A DNA stretch of 5,767 nucleotides from Cloacimonetes bacterium UBA3900 (GCA_002391675.1 DGFM01000007.1:1285-7051); one strand, 5' to 3'; shown: positions 1-5,767, counted from the first letter of the stretch. The notes: a model not told the origin generated them from the letters alone. Translations and numbers: made by a program.

Positions 1-573
1 CACCTGCGCGAAAACCGGCCTCTGCGCAATCTGGAGCTCAAAGAAGAGGAGGCTAAGAGCCTCAAAGGCTTTGCCTTCTTCAGCGCAAAACCGCTGATGG
101 TGATCATCAACAGCGATGAAGACGGCTTTGGCAAAAGTGAGGAGCTGCTGCAGAATTTTGAGGCCAAAGGCATCATGGCCATGGAGATAGCGGGCAGGTT
201 TGAGGAAGAATTGAGCAGGCTGGAAGATGATGAAGCGCAGATGTTTATGGAAGATATGGGCATCCAAAGTTCGATCAAAGACCGCCTCATCCATCAAAGC
301 TATCTGATGATGGGCTACATCAGCTTTTTCACCGTGGGAGATGATGAGGTGCGCGCCTGGACCATCATCAAGGGCGACAACGCACTCACCGCCGCAGGCA
401 AGATTCACAGCGACCTGGCACGCGGCTTCATCCGTGCGGAATGCTTCAATTATGAGCAAATCCTGGAGCATGGCAGCGAGAAAGTGCTCAAGGAAAAGGG
501 ATTGTTCCGTCTGGAAGGCAAGAGTTACCTTGTCCAGGATGGCGAGATCGTGCATATCCGTTTCAATGTGTGA
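1..573 (+). CDS. ychF: Redox-regulated P-loop NTPase YchF/OLA1 family, C-terminal 190 residues (5' end cut by window)
   Basis: The frame is open from base 1 to the TGA at 571-573, so this is the 3' part of a gene starting outside the window; the ATG at 97 is an internal Met. Seen: the fragment opens in the late G domain and has KP followed by N-S-D-E (fragment residues 37-40), which fits the NxxE nucleotide-specificity motif that replaces NKxD in YchF and is linked to ATP rather than GTP preference. The C-terminal TGS/DUF933 part is clear: FFTVGDDEVRAW (109-120), AAGKIHSDLARGFIRAE (131-147), and the family's typical ending VQDGEIVHIRFNV (178-190). Family knowledge: YchF is a cytosolic ATPase that binds ribosomes and affects stress responses and translation. 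The Walker A motif and redox cysteine cannot be judged because they lie upstream. The stop is 7 bases before ftsK, so the two are probably co-transcribed. Confidence 0.95.
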   Translation, partial: HLRENRPLRNLELKEEEAKSLKGFAFFSAKPLMVIINSDEDGFGKSEELLQNFEAKGIMAMEIAGRFEEELSRLEDDEAQMFMEDMGIQSSIKDRLIHQSYLMMGYISFFTVGDDEVRAWTIIKGDNALTAAGKIHSDLARGFIRAECFNYEQILEHGSEKVLKEKGLFRLEGKSYLVQDGEIVHIRFNV

Positions 574-575
574 GG
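572..575 (+). promoter_or_regulatory. Ribosome-binding site of ftsK
   Basis: GAGG overlaps the ychF TGA stop and lies 5 bases before ATG 581. This placement decides the ftsK start at 581 rather than an in-frame ATG at 341 that would lie deep inside ychF. Confidence 0.6.
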
Positions 576-580
576 CATTT

Positions 581-2824
581 ATGGGCAAAAAGAAGAAAAA
601 AACTACCGCAAGCAAGCCCAAACCCTGGCTGAACAGGCTGATCAGCGCCATTGTCTTTATCGTCTGTTTTCTCATGGTTTTGGCGCTGGCCTATGGGCCG
701 CAATCGCTCAAAGATGATTTTGAATTCCTGAAAAGCGCAGAAGGCTTCGCCGGCTGGTTTTCCTCCGGCAGAGCAGAGAGCCAAAACCTGGTGGGCGTAT
801 TCGGTATCCTGATGGGCAACCTCTGCGTATATCTATTGGGCTATGTCTTTTCGCTGCTGTCCTTTATCCTCGTGGGCATCATCGCACTGCTCTACTTTTT
901 GGAGCCGCAAACGCCCAAAGGCCGGCAAAAACTGCTGCTCTTTCTCATCGTGATCTTCCTGGTGCAGATATTGCTCTCTGCCGACTCACGCAGTGCGGGT
1001 TACGGCATCCTGCCGGGGGCTTTGCACAGCCTGCTTTCAGCTATTTTTGGCACGCTGGGCACCACCATTATCCTGATCACGGCCATCGTGCTGAGCGTGA
1101 TTTTGATTTTGGAATGGCAACGCATCAAAACCTGGGTGCTTGCGCTGATACAGAGCTTTGCGCAGCGCGAACCGAGGGTCAGGCCCGAGAAACCCACCAT
1201 CAATCAGGATGCGCCTTCACCCGCTCCAATAGCGGAAGAGCCCCGGGAAAGCACACCCGTCATCCGCGACCATGTGGATATAGCGCCGCCGCCGGTGGAG
1301 CCGGCAAAAGAGGCATCCGCCAAAAAGAAGGAGCCCGAGAAGAAGGAAAAAGCCAAGCCAGATGCGGATAAACACGAGTATGTGATCCCGTCTATCAACG
1401 ACTTTCTGGAGAGTCCGGTCAAGCTGTCGGAGAGCGATAGGAAGGAGATCGAGGCGCAGATTCTCTCCACCAGCAGTCTGCTGCAGGATAAGCTGGCGGA
1501 ATTTGGCATCGAGGCGGAGGTGCGCAACGTCAATATCGGGCCCATCATCACGCAGTATGAGCTGGAGCCGGCTAAAGGCGTGAAGGTAAACAAGTTTGTC
1601 TCGCTGGCCGATGACCTGGCTTTGGCGATCAAGGCACGCAGCATCAGAGTGCAGGCACCCATCCCCGGACGTGGACTGATCGGCATCGAGATTCCCAACC
1701 ACACCCGCGATATGATCTACCTCAAAGACCTGCTGCTCTGCGACGATATGAAGAGCGCCAAGAGCAAGCTGATGTTTGGCCTGGGTAAAGACATCGCCGG
1801 CAAACCGGTGGTGACCGACCTGGCGAAGATGCCGCATCTGCTGATCGCCGGGGCAACGGGAAGCGGCAAGAGCGTGTGTATCAACACCATCATCATGAGC
1901 CTGATTTTGCGCAGTACGCCGGACGAAGTGCGGCTGCTGCTGATCGACCCCAAGAGGGTGGAATTGGCGGGTTATAACGAGCTGCCGCATTTGATCGGCA
2001 ATGTGATCACCGAGCCGGAAGATGCGCTGGAAAATATGTTCTGGGCAGTGCGTGAGATGGAGCGACGCTACGAACTGCTGCAGGAAGCCAAGGTGCGAGA
2101 CCTGGCGGGCTACAACGAGAAAGCGTTGCGCGAGAAGGAATTGGGGCTGGAACCGCTGCCGGCTATCGTGATCATTGTGGATGAATTTGCAGATTTGATC
2201 ATGACCAGCGGCAAGGAAATCGAGCTGCCCATCACGAGGCTGGCGCAGATGGCACGTGCCGTGAATATCCACCTGATATTGGCCACGCAAAGGCCTTCCA
2301 TCAAAGTGATTACGGGTATCATCAAGGCAAACTTCCCGGCGCGTATCGCCTTCCAAGTATCGTCGAGGGTGGATTCCCGCGTTATCCTGGATATGATCGG
2401 TGCGGAAAGGCTGCTCGGAATGGGAGATATGCTGTTTTTGCCGCCGGGTAAGGCTATGCCCATCCGTATCCACGGCGCCTACGTGAGCGATAGCGAAATA
2501 GCGAGGGTGTGCGAGTTTTTGGCAATGCAGCCCAAGCCGGAGCTGGATTTTTCGCTGCCGGAAGAGGAAGAAGGCGGCTTCAATTTGTTTGACTACGACG
2601 ACGAGCTCTTCCCCGAAGCGGCATCCGTGGTGGTGAGAGCCAATACGGCTTCCGTATCCATGTTGCAGAGGCATTTCAAGATAGGTTATGCGCGGGCGGG
2701 ACGGCTCATCGACCTGCTGGAAAGAGCACATATCGTGGGGCCGCACGTGGGCTCCAGATCGCGCGATGTGTTGGCCAGCCGTGACGACCTGATCCGCCTT
2801 GGATTGATCAGAGAAGAGGAGTAA
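581..2824 (+). CDS. ftsK: DNA translocase FtsK, 747 aa
   Basis: Hexameric ATP-driven pump that moves double-stranded DNA at the division septum and activates XerCD recombination at dif to finish chromosome segregation. Start: ATG 581 just after the ychF stop, with GAGG 5 bases upstream. Layout seen: a lysine-rich cytosolic N-terminus (residues 3-7 are five Lys); hydrophobic segments about 18-38, 70-107 (probably two helices), 116-133 and 147-178, so four to five membrane helices; a Pro/Glu/Lys/Ala-rich linker about 195-268, far shorter than in E. coli; alpha domain about 270-395; RecA-like beta domain with Walker A GATGSGKS (424-431) and Walker B VIIVDEFADL (530-539), then RLAQMARAVNIHLILATQRPS; and a C-terminal winged-helix gamma domain about 683-735. 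The gamma recognition helix reads GYARAGRLIDLLE where E. coli has GYNRAARIIEQME, which may change the DNA signal it reads. Length is normal for short-linker FtsK/SpoIIIE proteins. SpoIIIE is the alternative name, but the lolA neighbour and diderm setting favour FtsK. Confidence 0.97.
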   Translation: MGKKKKKTTASKPKPWLNRLISAIVFIVCFLMVLALAYGPQSLKDDFEFLKSAEGFAGWFSSGRAESQNLVGVFGILMGNLCVYLLGYVFSLLSFILVGIIALLYFLEPQTPKGRQKLLLFLIVIFLVQILLSADSRSAGYGILPGALHSLLSAIFGTLGTTIILITAIVLSVILILEWQRIKTWVLALIQSFAQREPRVRPEKPTINQDAPSPAPIAEEPRESTPVIRDHVDIAPPPVEPAKEASAKKKEPEKKEKAKPDADKHEYVIPSINDFLESPVKLSESDRKEIEAQILSTSSLLQDKLAEFGIEAEVRNVNIGPIITQYELEPAKGVKVNKFVSLADDLALAIKARSIRVQAPIPGRGLIGIEIPNHTRDMIYLKDLLLCDDMKSAKSKLMFGLGKDIAGKPVVTDLAKMPHLLIAGATGSGKSVCINTIIMSLILRSTPDEVRLLLIDPKRVELAGYNELPHLIGNVITEPEDALENMFWAVREMERRYELLQEAKVRDLAGYNEKALREKELGLEPLPAIVIIVDEFADLIMTSGKEIELPITRLAQMARAVNIHLILATQRPSIKVITGIIKANFPARIAFQVSSRVDSRVILDMIGAERLLGMGDMLFLPPGKAMPIRIHGAYVSDSEIARVCEFLAMQPKPELDFSLPEEEEGGFNLFDYDDELFPEAASVVVRANTASVSMLQRHFKIGYARAGRLIDLLERAHIVGPHVGSRSRDVLASRDDLIRLGLIREEE
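2817..2821 (+). promoter_or_regulatory. Ribosome-binding site of the lolA-like gene
   Basis: AGGAG within the last codons of ftsK, 7 bases before ATG 2829. Lying inside ftsK, it suggests translation of the two genes is coupled. Confidence 0.75.
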
Positions 2825-2828
2825 AGCG

Positions 2829-3449
2829 ATGTATAAAAGAAGATTTGCGGTCATGGTGATACTGATGCTTTGCCTGGCCTTGAATGCGGCGAGCGCAGAT
2901 CAACTGTATAAAACGATCAGCTCGGCCTACAAAAACATCTCCAGCTATCAGGCCAGGGTGCAGCAAACCAACTACTTTGCCGAGCTGAAAAACACCATCA
3001 ACTACAGCGGGAATATGTATTTTACGCCCGGACGGCTGCTCATGCACTTCGATAAACCCATCACGCAGAGGATGACGATAGAAAAAGGTAAATTCACGCT
3101 CTATGATGCGGGTTCAAACACCATCTACAGCTCCAGGGTGAGCGAGCAATATCAGCGCATGAACCCGCTGGAACTGCTGCAACTCTATTGGAACCGCTCC
3201 AGCGTGAGCGTGACAAAAGGCAAAGGCGAGCTGATGAACGTAAGCCTCAAGCCCAAGAAAGATGCCATGCTGCAGAGTATTTCGGCATCTGTAAACGGCA
3301 AAAGCGGCATCATCCAAAGCCTCAGCTACAAAGACAATAGCGGCAATACGGTGAAATATAACTTTAGTGCCATCAAGATCAATAAAGGGGTGCCCGCCGC
3401 GGTGTGGCAATATAGCTATCCCAAAGATGCGCAAAGGATTACGGATTGA
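2829..3449 (+). CDS. lolA: LolA-like periplasmic outer-membrane lipoprotein carrier, 206 aa
   Basis: Predicted periplasmic chaperone that takes lipoproteins released by the inner-membrane LolCDE complex and carries them to the outer membrane. Seen: a Sec signal peptide, with KRR at residues 3-5, a hydrophobic core about 6-20 and a likely cleavage site A-S-A (21-23) before D24, leaving about 183 mature residues, normal for LolA. The mature protein has the family's alternating beta pattern: a YQARVQQTNYF strand (about 39-49), then SGNMYFTPGRLLMHFDKPITQRMTIEKGKFTLYD (about 59-92), matching the usual 'G.l.f.rPg...w.y..P..q.i...g..l..Yd' signature. Sequence similarity to E. coli LolA is low, as is usual outside Proteobacteria, so the closely related LolA-fold proteins of unknown cargo remain possible. 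Context supports the call: lolA directly follows ftsK in Enterobacteria too. Cys15 is not in a lipobox (Leu precedes it), so it is not itself a lipoprotein. Confidence 0.85.
   Translation: MYKRRFAVMVILMLCLALNAASADQLYKTISSAYKNISSYQARVQQTNYFAELKNTINYSGNMYFTPGRLLMHFDKPITQRMTIEKGKFTLYDAGSNTIYSSRVSEQYQRMNPLELLQLYWNRSSVSVTKGKGELMNVSLKPKKDAMLQSISASVNGKSGIIQSLSYKDNSGNTVKYNFSAIKINKGVPAAVWQYSYPKDAQRITD
3433..3438 (+). promoter_or_regulatory. Weak, distant ribosome-binding site of manC
   Basis: AAAGGA lies 12 bases before ATG 3451, longer than the 5-7 bases seen for the other genes here. The lolA TGA (3447-3449) is one base from the ATG, so re-initiation by ribosomes finishing lolA probably drives this start. 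Confidence 0.4.
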
Positions 3450-3450
3450 T

Positions 3451-4500
3451 ATGATAGCACTCATCATGGCCGGTGGCGTGGGAGCACGGTTTTGGCCGGC
3501 AAGCACCCGCGCTTTTCCCAAACAGTTTCTGCCCATCCTGGGCGATAAATCCATGATCCGGGTTACCTTTGAGCGACTGCTGCCCCTCGTTGAAGCCCGG
3601 GATATCTATGTGGTGACTTCCAGCGATCAGGTGCATCTGGTGATGGAGCATCTAAAAGAAATACCGCGGGAGAATATCATCGTTGAACCCGCGGGCATGA
3701 ATACTGCACCCTGTCTGGCGCTGAGTTTGGCTTATTTGGCCCGCCGTTATCCTGCCCAGACGCCTATGTTAGTGCTGCCTGCGGATCATTATATCCGCGA
3801 TACGGATGCCTATCTGCAGAGTTTGGAGCTGGCCCGCGAAGTGGCAGCCAAGCGGCTGTTGGTGACCTTTGGCATCAAGCCAACTTATCCGGCAACGGGG
3901 TATGGCTATATCCAGGCGGGAGAAGAACTTGAGCCGGGTGTTTGCAGCGTGCAGCAATTCAAGGAAAAGCCGGATTTGCAGACGGCGCTCTCATTTTTGG
4001 AGCAGGGTAATTTCTATTGGAATTCGGGGATGTTTTGCTGGACGATCGAGACGCTGAACCTGGCCTTTGATGAGCATTTGCCTGAAGCTCTGTCGCTGGC
4101 GGAAGCTGTCACGGAAGCCAGGGAGAGAGGTGATGCGTCCCAGGACGAGCTCTATTTTCAGATGCCGCGGGTGCCCATCGATATTGCCATCATGGAAAAG
4201 GCGGCCAACCGCGCCGTGATCCCGGTGGATTATGGCTGGAGCGATGTGGGCAGCTGGGAAGCATTGGCCAATCTTTCACCTAAAGATGAGGATGGCAATA
4301 GCTTCAAAAGCGGAGGCCTGGGGCTGAATAGCAAAGATAACTACGTGCATACCGGTAAGTTTACGGCGTTGATCGATGTGGAAGAGCTCTGCATCGTGGA
4401 AGGTGAAAACGCCATTCTGATCTGCCCCAAAAAGAGCAGCGAAGCGGTGAAGAAAATCGTGGACTTGCTGAAAAGTGGAAAGCACGACAAACTACTATAG
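3451..4500 (+). CDS. manC: Mannose-1-phosphate guanylyltransferase (GDP-mannose pyrophosphorylase), 349 aa
   Basis: Makes GDP-mannose and pyrophosphate from mannose 1-phosphate and GTP in the cytosol, supplying mannose, fucose or rhamnose-type sugars for LPS or other surface glycans. Seen: the nucleotide-binding opening LIMAGGVGARFWPAS (4-18) with PKQFLP (23-28); VEPAGMNTAP (78-87); VLPADH (108-113); GIKPTYPATGYGYI (141-154); FKEKP (170-174); YWNSGMF (189-195); PIDIAIMEK (242-250); and DYGWSDVGSW (260-269). All are signature blocks of the ManC/RfbM GMP branch of the nucleotidyltransferase fold. The protein stops after the short beta-rich tail and lacks the fused phosphomannose isomerase domain of about 460-480 aa ManC proteins. 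Start: the frame runs upstream to an ATG at 3367, but that would overlap lolA by 83 bases; ATG 3451 begins exactly at the hydrophobic MIALIMAGG strand typical of the family. Substrate choice (mannose versus a related sugar phosphate) is from family resemblance. Confidence 0.92.
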   Translation: MIALIMAGGVGARFWPASTRAFPKQFLPILGDKSMIRVTFERLLPLVEARDIYVVTSSDQVHLVMEHLKEIPRENIIVEPAGMNTAPCLALSLAYLARRYPAQTPMLVLPADHYIRDTDAYLQSLELAREVAAKRLLVTFGIKPTYPATGYGYIQAGEELEPGVCSVQQFKEKPDLQTALSFLEQGNFYWNSGMFCWTIETLNLAFDEHLPEALSLAEAVTEARERGDASQDELYFQMPRVPIDIAIMEKAANRAVIPVDYGWSDVGSWEALANLSPKDEDGNSFKSGGLGLNSKDNYVHTGKFTALIDVEELCIVEGENAILICPKKSSEAVKKIVDLLKSGKHDKLL

Positions 4501-4503
4501 GAG
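4499..4503 (+). promoter_or_regulatory. Ribosome-binding site of the SagB-like gene
   Basis: AGGAG overlaps the manC TAG stop and is 7 bases before ATG 4511. It selects ATG 4511 over an in-frame GTG at 4475 that lies inside manC. Confidence 0.8.
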
Positions 4504-4510
4504 AAAAGAA

Positions 4511-5416
4511 ATGAAAAAGAAGACATATGAATACCTGTTTTATAAGGTGCGTGGCGCATCAAAAGAAGAGATAATCCAAAATGCCAAGCTGACCGAAGCG
4601 GAATATGAAGAGCTGGAAGGCAGCTGCATTGAACAGATCAAAGAAATCCAGGCAGACAGGCAGAAGGCAGAGGATATTGGACCCGAATTCGTGAGGCTAA
4701 CGCGCTATCTCTACGGCAAAACCAGCGCTCAACAAGAAGGAGTGAGGCGTCCGAATGCGATCAAAAGTATAGCCGGCGAAAGCATAGCCCTGCCCGCCGT
4801 GGGAACGCTGGAAAAACCCGCAATCAGCCTCTGGGATGCCATCAATAACAGACGCAGCACCCGGCAATACAGCGATGAACCGCTGACCATGGAAGAGCTC
4901 TCCTTCCTGCTTTGGGCCAGCTTTTGGGCGCGTGATTTCAAGACCAGCGCCAGGCACGAATTTACCATGCGCAACGTGCCCTCCGCAGGCGCCAGACATC
5001 CCTTGGAATGCTACCTGATGATCAACCGCGTGGTGGGTATCAAGCCCGGACTCTACCACTATCACCCCATCAAACATATGCTGGTAAGGCTGGAGCGCGA
5101 TGAGGATATCGCAAACCAGGTGCATGAAGCGGCAATGGGGCAGGAAATGGTGGCCAAATCGGCGGTGACCTTCATCGTGAGTGCCATACCCGAGCGCACA
5201 TCCTGGCGCTATAGCCAAAGAGCATATAGATACTTCTATCTGGATGCGGGGCACGTGGGACAAAATATCTCGCTGGCCTGTGAAGCCATCGGAGCGGGTG
5301 CCTGCATGATCGGCGCTTATCAGGATGAAGCCATGGATGAAGTGATTGGTGTGGATGGCAAAGATGAATTTGTGATCTATGCCTTCAGCGTGGGTAAGAA
5401 ACCCCTTCGGAGCTAA
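4511..5416 (+). CDS. SagB/ThcOx-family FMN-dependent nitroreductase, 301 aa
   Basis: Flavin oxidoreductase of the nitroreductase fold, probably cytosolic. Start: ATG 4511 with AGGAG 7 bases upstream. Seen: an N-terminal, charged and probably helical part (1-about 80) ending in GPEFVRLTRYLYGKTSAQQEGVRRP, the preface usual in SagB-like proteins; then the catalytic domain: RRSTRQYSDEPLTMEELSFLLW (114-135, FMN-contacting Arg/Ser cluster), NVPSAGARHPLECYL (155-169), GIKPGLYHYHP (176-186), RAYRYFYLDAGHVGQNISLAC (237-257), IGAGACMIGAY (260-270) and a closing SVGKK (293-297). Family knowledge: SagB proteins oxidise azolines to thiazoles/oxazoles in TOMM peptides when encoded with a SagCD/YcaO cyclodehydratase; many stand-alone relatives have unknown substrates. 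No YcaO gene or precursor peptide is visible here, so the TOMM role is not supported and the substrate is unknown. It is the last gene of the run, 10 bases after manC. Confidence 0.9.
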   Translation: MKKKTYEYLFYKVRGASKEEIIQNAKLTEAEYEELEGSCIEQIKEIQADRQKAEDIGPEFVRLTRYLYGKTSAQQEGVRRPNAIKSIAGESIALPAVGTLEKPAISLWDAINNRRSTRQYSDEPLTMEELSFLLWASFWARDFKTSARHEFTMRNVPSAGARHPLECYLMINRVVGIKPGLYHYHPIKHMLVRLERDEDIANQVHEAAMGQEMVAKSAVTFIVSAIPERTSWRYSQRAYRYFYLDAGHVGQNISLACEAIGAGACMIGAYQDEAMDEVIGVDGKDEFVIYAFSVGKKPLRS

Positions 5417-5485
5417 AAGGCGTTGATATTATCGGGCTGTCTTTGTAGGGTCTGGAATTCAGGGTATTAAAATTCGCTGGGAAAA

Positions 5486-5512
5486 GTGACAATATTTGCG
5501 CATCTTTATAAC
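5486..5512 (+). promoter_or_regulatory. Possible sigma70-type promoter
   Basis: GTGACA (5486-5491, five of six to TTGACA) and TATAAC (5507-5512, five of six to TATAAT), but the spacer is only 15 bases. The -10 overlaps a perfect palindrome. There is no recognised gene for it to serve inside the window, so this is weak. Confidence 0.2.
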
Positions 5513-5527
5513 GTTATTGTTTAACAA
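5508..5527. repeat. Palindrome ATAACGTTAT and adjacent TTGTT/AACAA inverted repeat
   Basis: ATAACGTTAT (5508-5517) is a perfect 10-base palindrome. It runs into TTGTT-T-AACAA (5517-5527), a 5-base inverted repeat around one central base. This could be an operator next to the possible promoter, but short AT-rich palindromes also occur by chance. Confidence 0.35.
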
Positions 5528-5636
5528 CGGATTACAAAAATCAAAGGCTCAAGTTCAATTTGAGTGGTTGAAAAGTTCTACCGGAAGAGCAGAGCAGGAT
5601 TTCCTCCAGATTTCAGGAGCATACAAAAAGGCTGAC

Positions 5637-5676
5637 GAATACCGAATAATTCCTACTGTTTTAGTAGGTATTCCGG
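5637..5676. repeat. Nested inverted repeat / hairpin
   Basis: CCTACT (5652-5657) and AGTAGG (5663-5668) form a perfect 6-bp stem with a GTTTT loop. Outside it, GAATACC (5637-5643) is the exact inverse of GGTATTC (5667-5673), and a second GAATA copy (5644-5648) can pair with the same TATTC arm. No T-run follows, so it is not a standard terminator. Confidence 0.6.
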
Positions 5677-5700
5677 GACTCACTCCGGCATCTGAACCGG
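5673..5700. repeat. Three CCGG sites at 12-base spacing
   Basis: CCGG occurs at 5673, 5685 and 5697, each start exactly 12 bases after the last, with different 8-base fillers. Each CCGG is self-complementary, so neighbouring copies can pair. Confidence 0.5.
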
Positions 5701-5736
5701 CAGGCGTTTCTGAAATATTTGCCCTCAGCGCCGGTT
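5695..5736. repeat. Inverted repeat AACCGGC/GCCGGTT
   Basis: AACCGGC (5695-5701) and GCCGGTT (5730-5736) are perfect 7-base complements enclosing 28 bases. The right arm is shared with the hairpin at 5732-5753, so both cannot form at once. Confidence 0.5.
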
Positions 5737-5753
5737 TTGCGAAAGCAAATCCG
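5732..5753. repeat. Hairpin with GAAA tetraloop
   Basis: CGGTTTTGC (5732-5740) pairs with GCAAATCCG (5745-5753): eight base pairs and one T-T mismatch, closed by GAAA, a GNRA-type loop common in stable RNAs when read on the + strand. It suggests an RNA structure but is too short to assign to a family. Confidence 0.5.
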
Positions 5754-5767
5754 CCCTCTAAAACGTC

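Larger units (their letters stand above)
5417..5767. other. Non-coding or unresolved right end, rich in inverted repeats
   Basis: This 351-base stretch follows the last gene. No RNA gene or convincing coding sequence is recognised. The first half (to about 5580) is AT-rich compared with the genes; the second half (about 5600-5767) carries several short inverted repeats. No classic terminator (GC stem followed by a T-run) is seen after the stop at 5416. Two frames remain open to the right edge: + strand from 5490 (92 codons, only TTG as possible starts, no ribosome-binding site) and - strand from the edge down to a stop at 5555-5557 (70 codons). Either could be part of a gene outside the window, but having both open, with base use unlike the neighbouring genes, fits a dispersed non-coding repeat as well. 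Confidence 0.6.

Noticed and set aside
341..580. Longer FtsK start at ATG 341
   Set aside because: It would overlap the conserved C-terminus of YchF by 233 bases, and its extra residues are Ser/Arg/Ala-rich out-of-frame translation. GAGG just before ATG 581 gives the natural start.
596..602. Run of seven A at the start of ftsK as a programmed frameshift site
   Set aside because: It encodes ordinary Lys codons of the basic N-terminus, the reading frame is intact throughout, and no alternative-frame product is recognisable.
1217..2854. 545-codon open frame on the - strand, antisense to ftsK and reaching into lolA
   Set aside because: The product is rich in His, Gln, Arg and Asp with no recognisable domain, as expected for the complement of a biased coding strand. 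FtsK on the + strand is unmistakable over the same bases.
2829..2900. Lipoprotein signal around Cys15 of the LolA-like protein
   Set aside because: The residue before Cys is Leu and the hydrophobic core continues past it; A-S-A at 21-23 is a better signal peptidase I site.
3367..3450. Longer ManC start at ATG 3367
   Set aside because: The extension is out-of-frame lolA sequence; the family's N-terminal beta strand begins at Met 3451.
4475..4510. GTG 4475 as start of the SagB-like gene
   Set aside because: It lies inside manC, has no ribosome-binding site, and ATG 4511 has a strong AGGAG at 7 bases.
5392..5420. Terminator at the end of the SagB-like gene
   Set aside because: Only a 4-bp GGGT/ACCC stem inside the gene and a 4-bp CCTT/AAGG pairing across the stop are available, and no T-run follows.
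5673..5753. CRISPR array
   Set aside because: The repeated units are only 4 bases (CCGG) with 8-base fillers; there are no repeats of 20 or more bases and no cas gene.

Overview
The window holds five genes on the + strand, packed head to tail, followed by about 350 bases with no confident gene. The 5' end cuts into the first gene. The other four are complete, with starts fixed by ribosome-binding sites or by the preceding stop. Gaps between genes are 7, 4, 1 and 10 bases, so the block reads as one co-transcribed, probably translationally coupled unit. No promoter lies inside it, and its promoter must be upstream of the window.

Order: (1) 3' part of ychF/OLA1-type P-loop NTPase (1-573). (2) ftsK, membrane-anchored DNA translocase (581-2824). 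(3) lolA-like periplasmic lipoprotein carrier with a signal peptide (2829-3449). (4) manC-like mannose-1-phosphate guanylyltransferase (3451-4500). (5) SagB/ThcOx-family FMN nitroreductase (4511-5416). The ftsK-lolA pair is also adjacent in Enterobacteria and many other Gram-negatives. The block mixes translation-associated NTPase, chromosome segregation, envelope lipoprotein transport, sugar-nucleotide supply and redox/peptide-modifying chemistry; only the ftsK-lolA pairing is a recognisable functional neighbourhood.

Organism: LolA plus a signal peptide points to a diderm (Gram-negative) bacterium. The coding part has moderate GC and strong AGGAG-type ribosome-binding sites. Protein style and tight packing make me think of an uncultured FCB-type lineage such as Cloacimonadota, but this is an impression, not something the sequence proves.

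Right end (5417-5767): visibly more AT-rich in its first half, then a cluster of short inverted repeats: a CCTACT/AGTAGG hairpin, three CCGG sites spaced exactly 12 bases apart, and two overlapping stems that exclude each other. Both strands stay open here for 70-92 codons without a good start. I read it as a structured intergenic or dispersed repeat element, or possibly the edge of a gene outside the window. It is the least explained part of the window. I do not see clear evidence for a wholly new multi-gene system.
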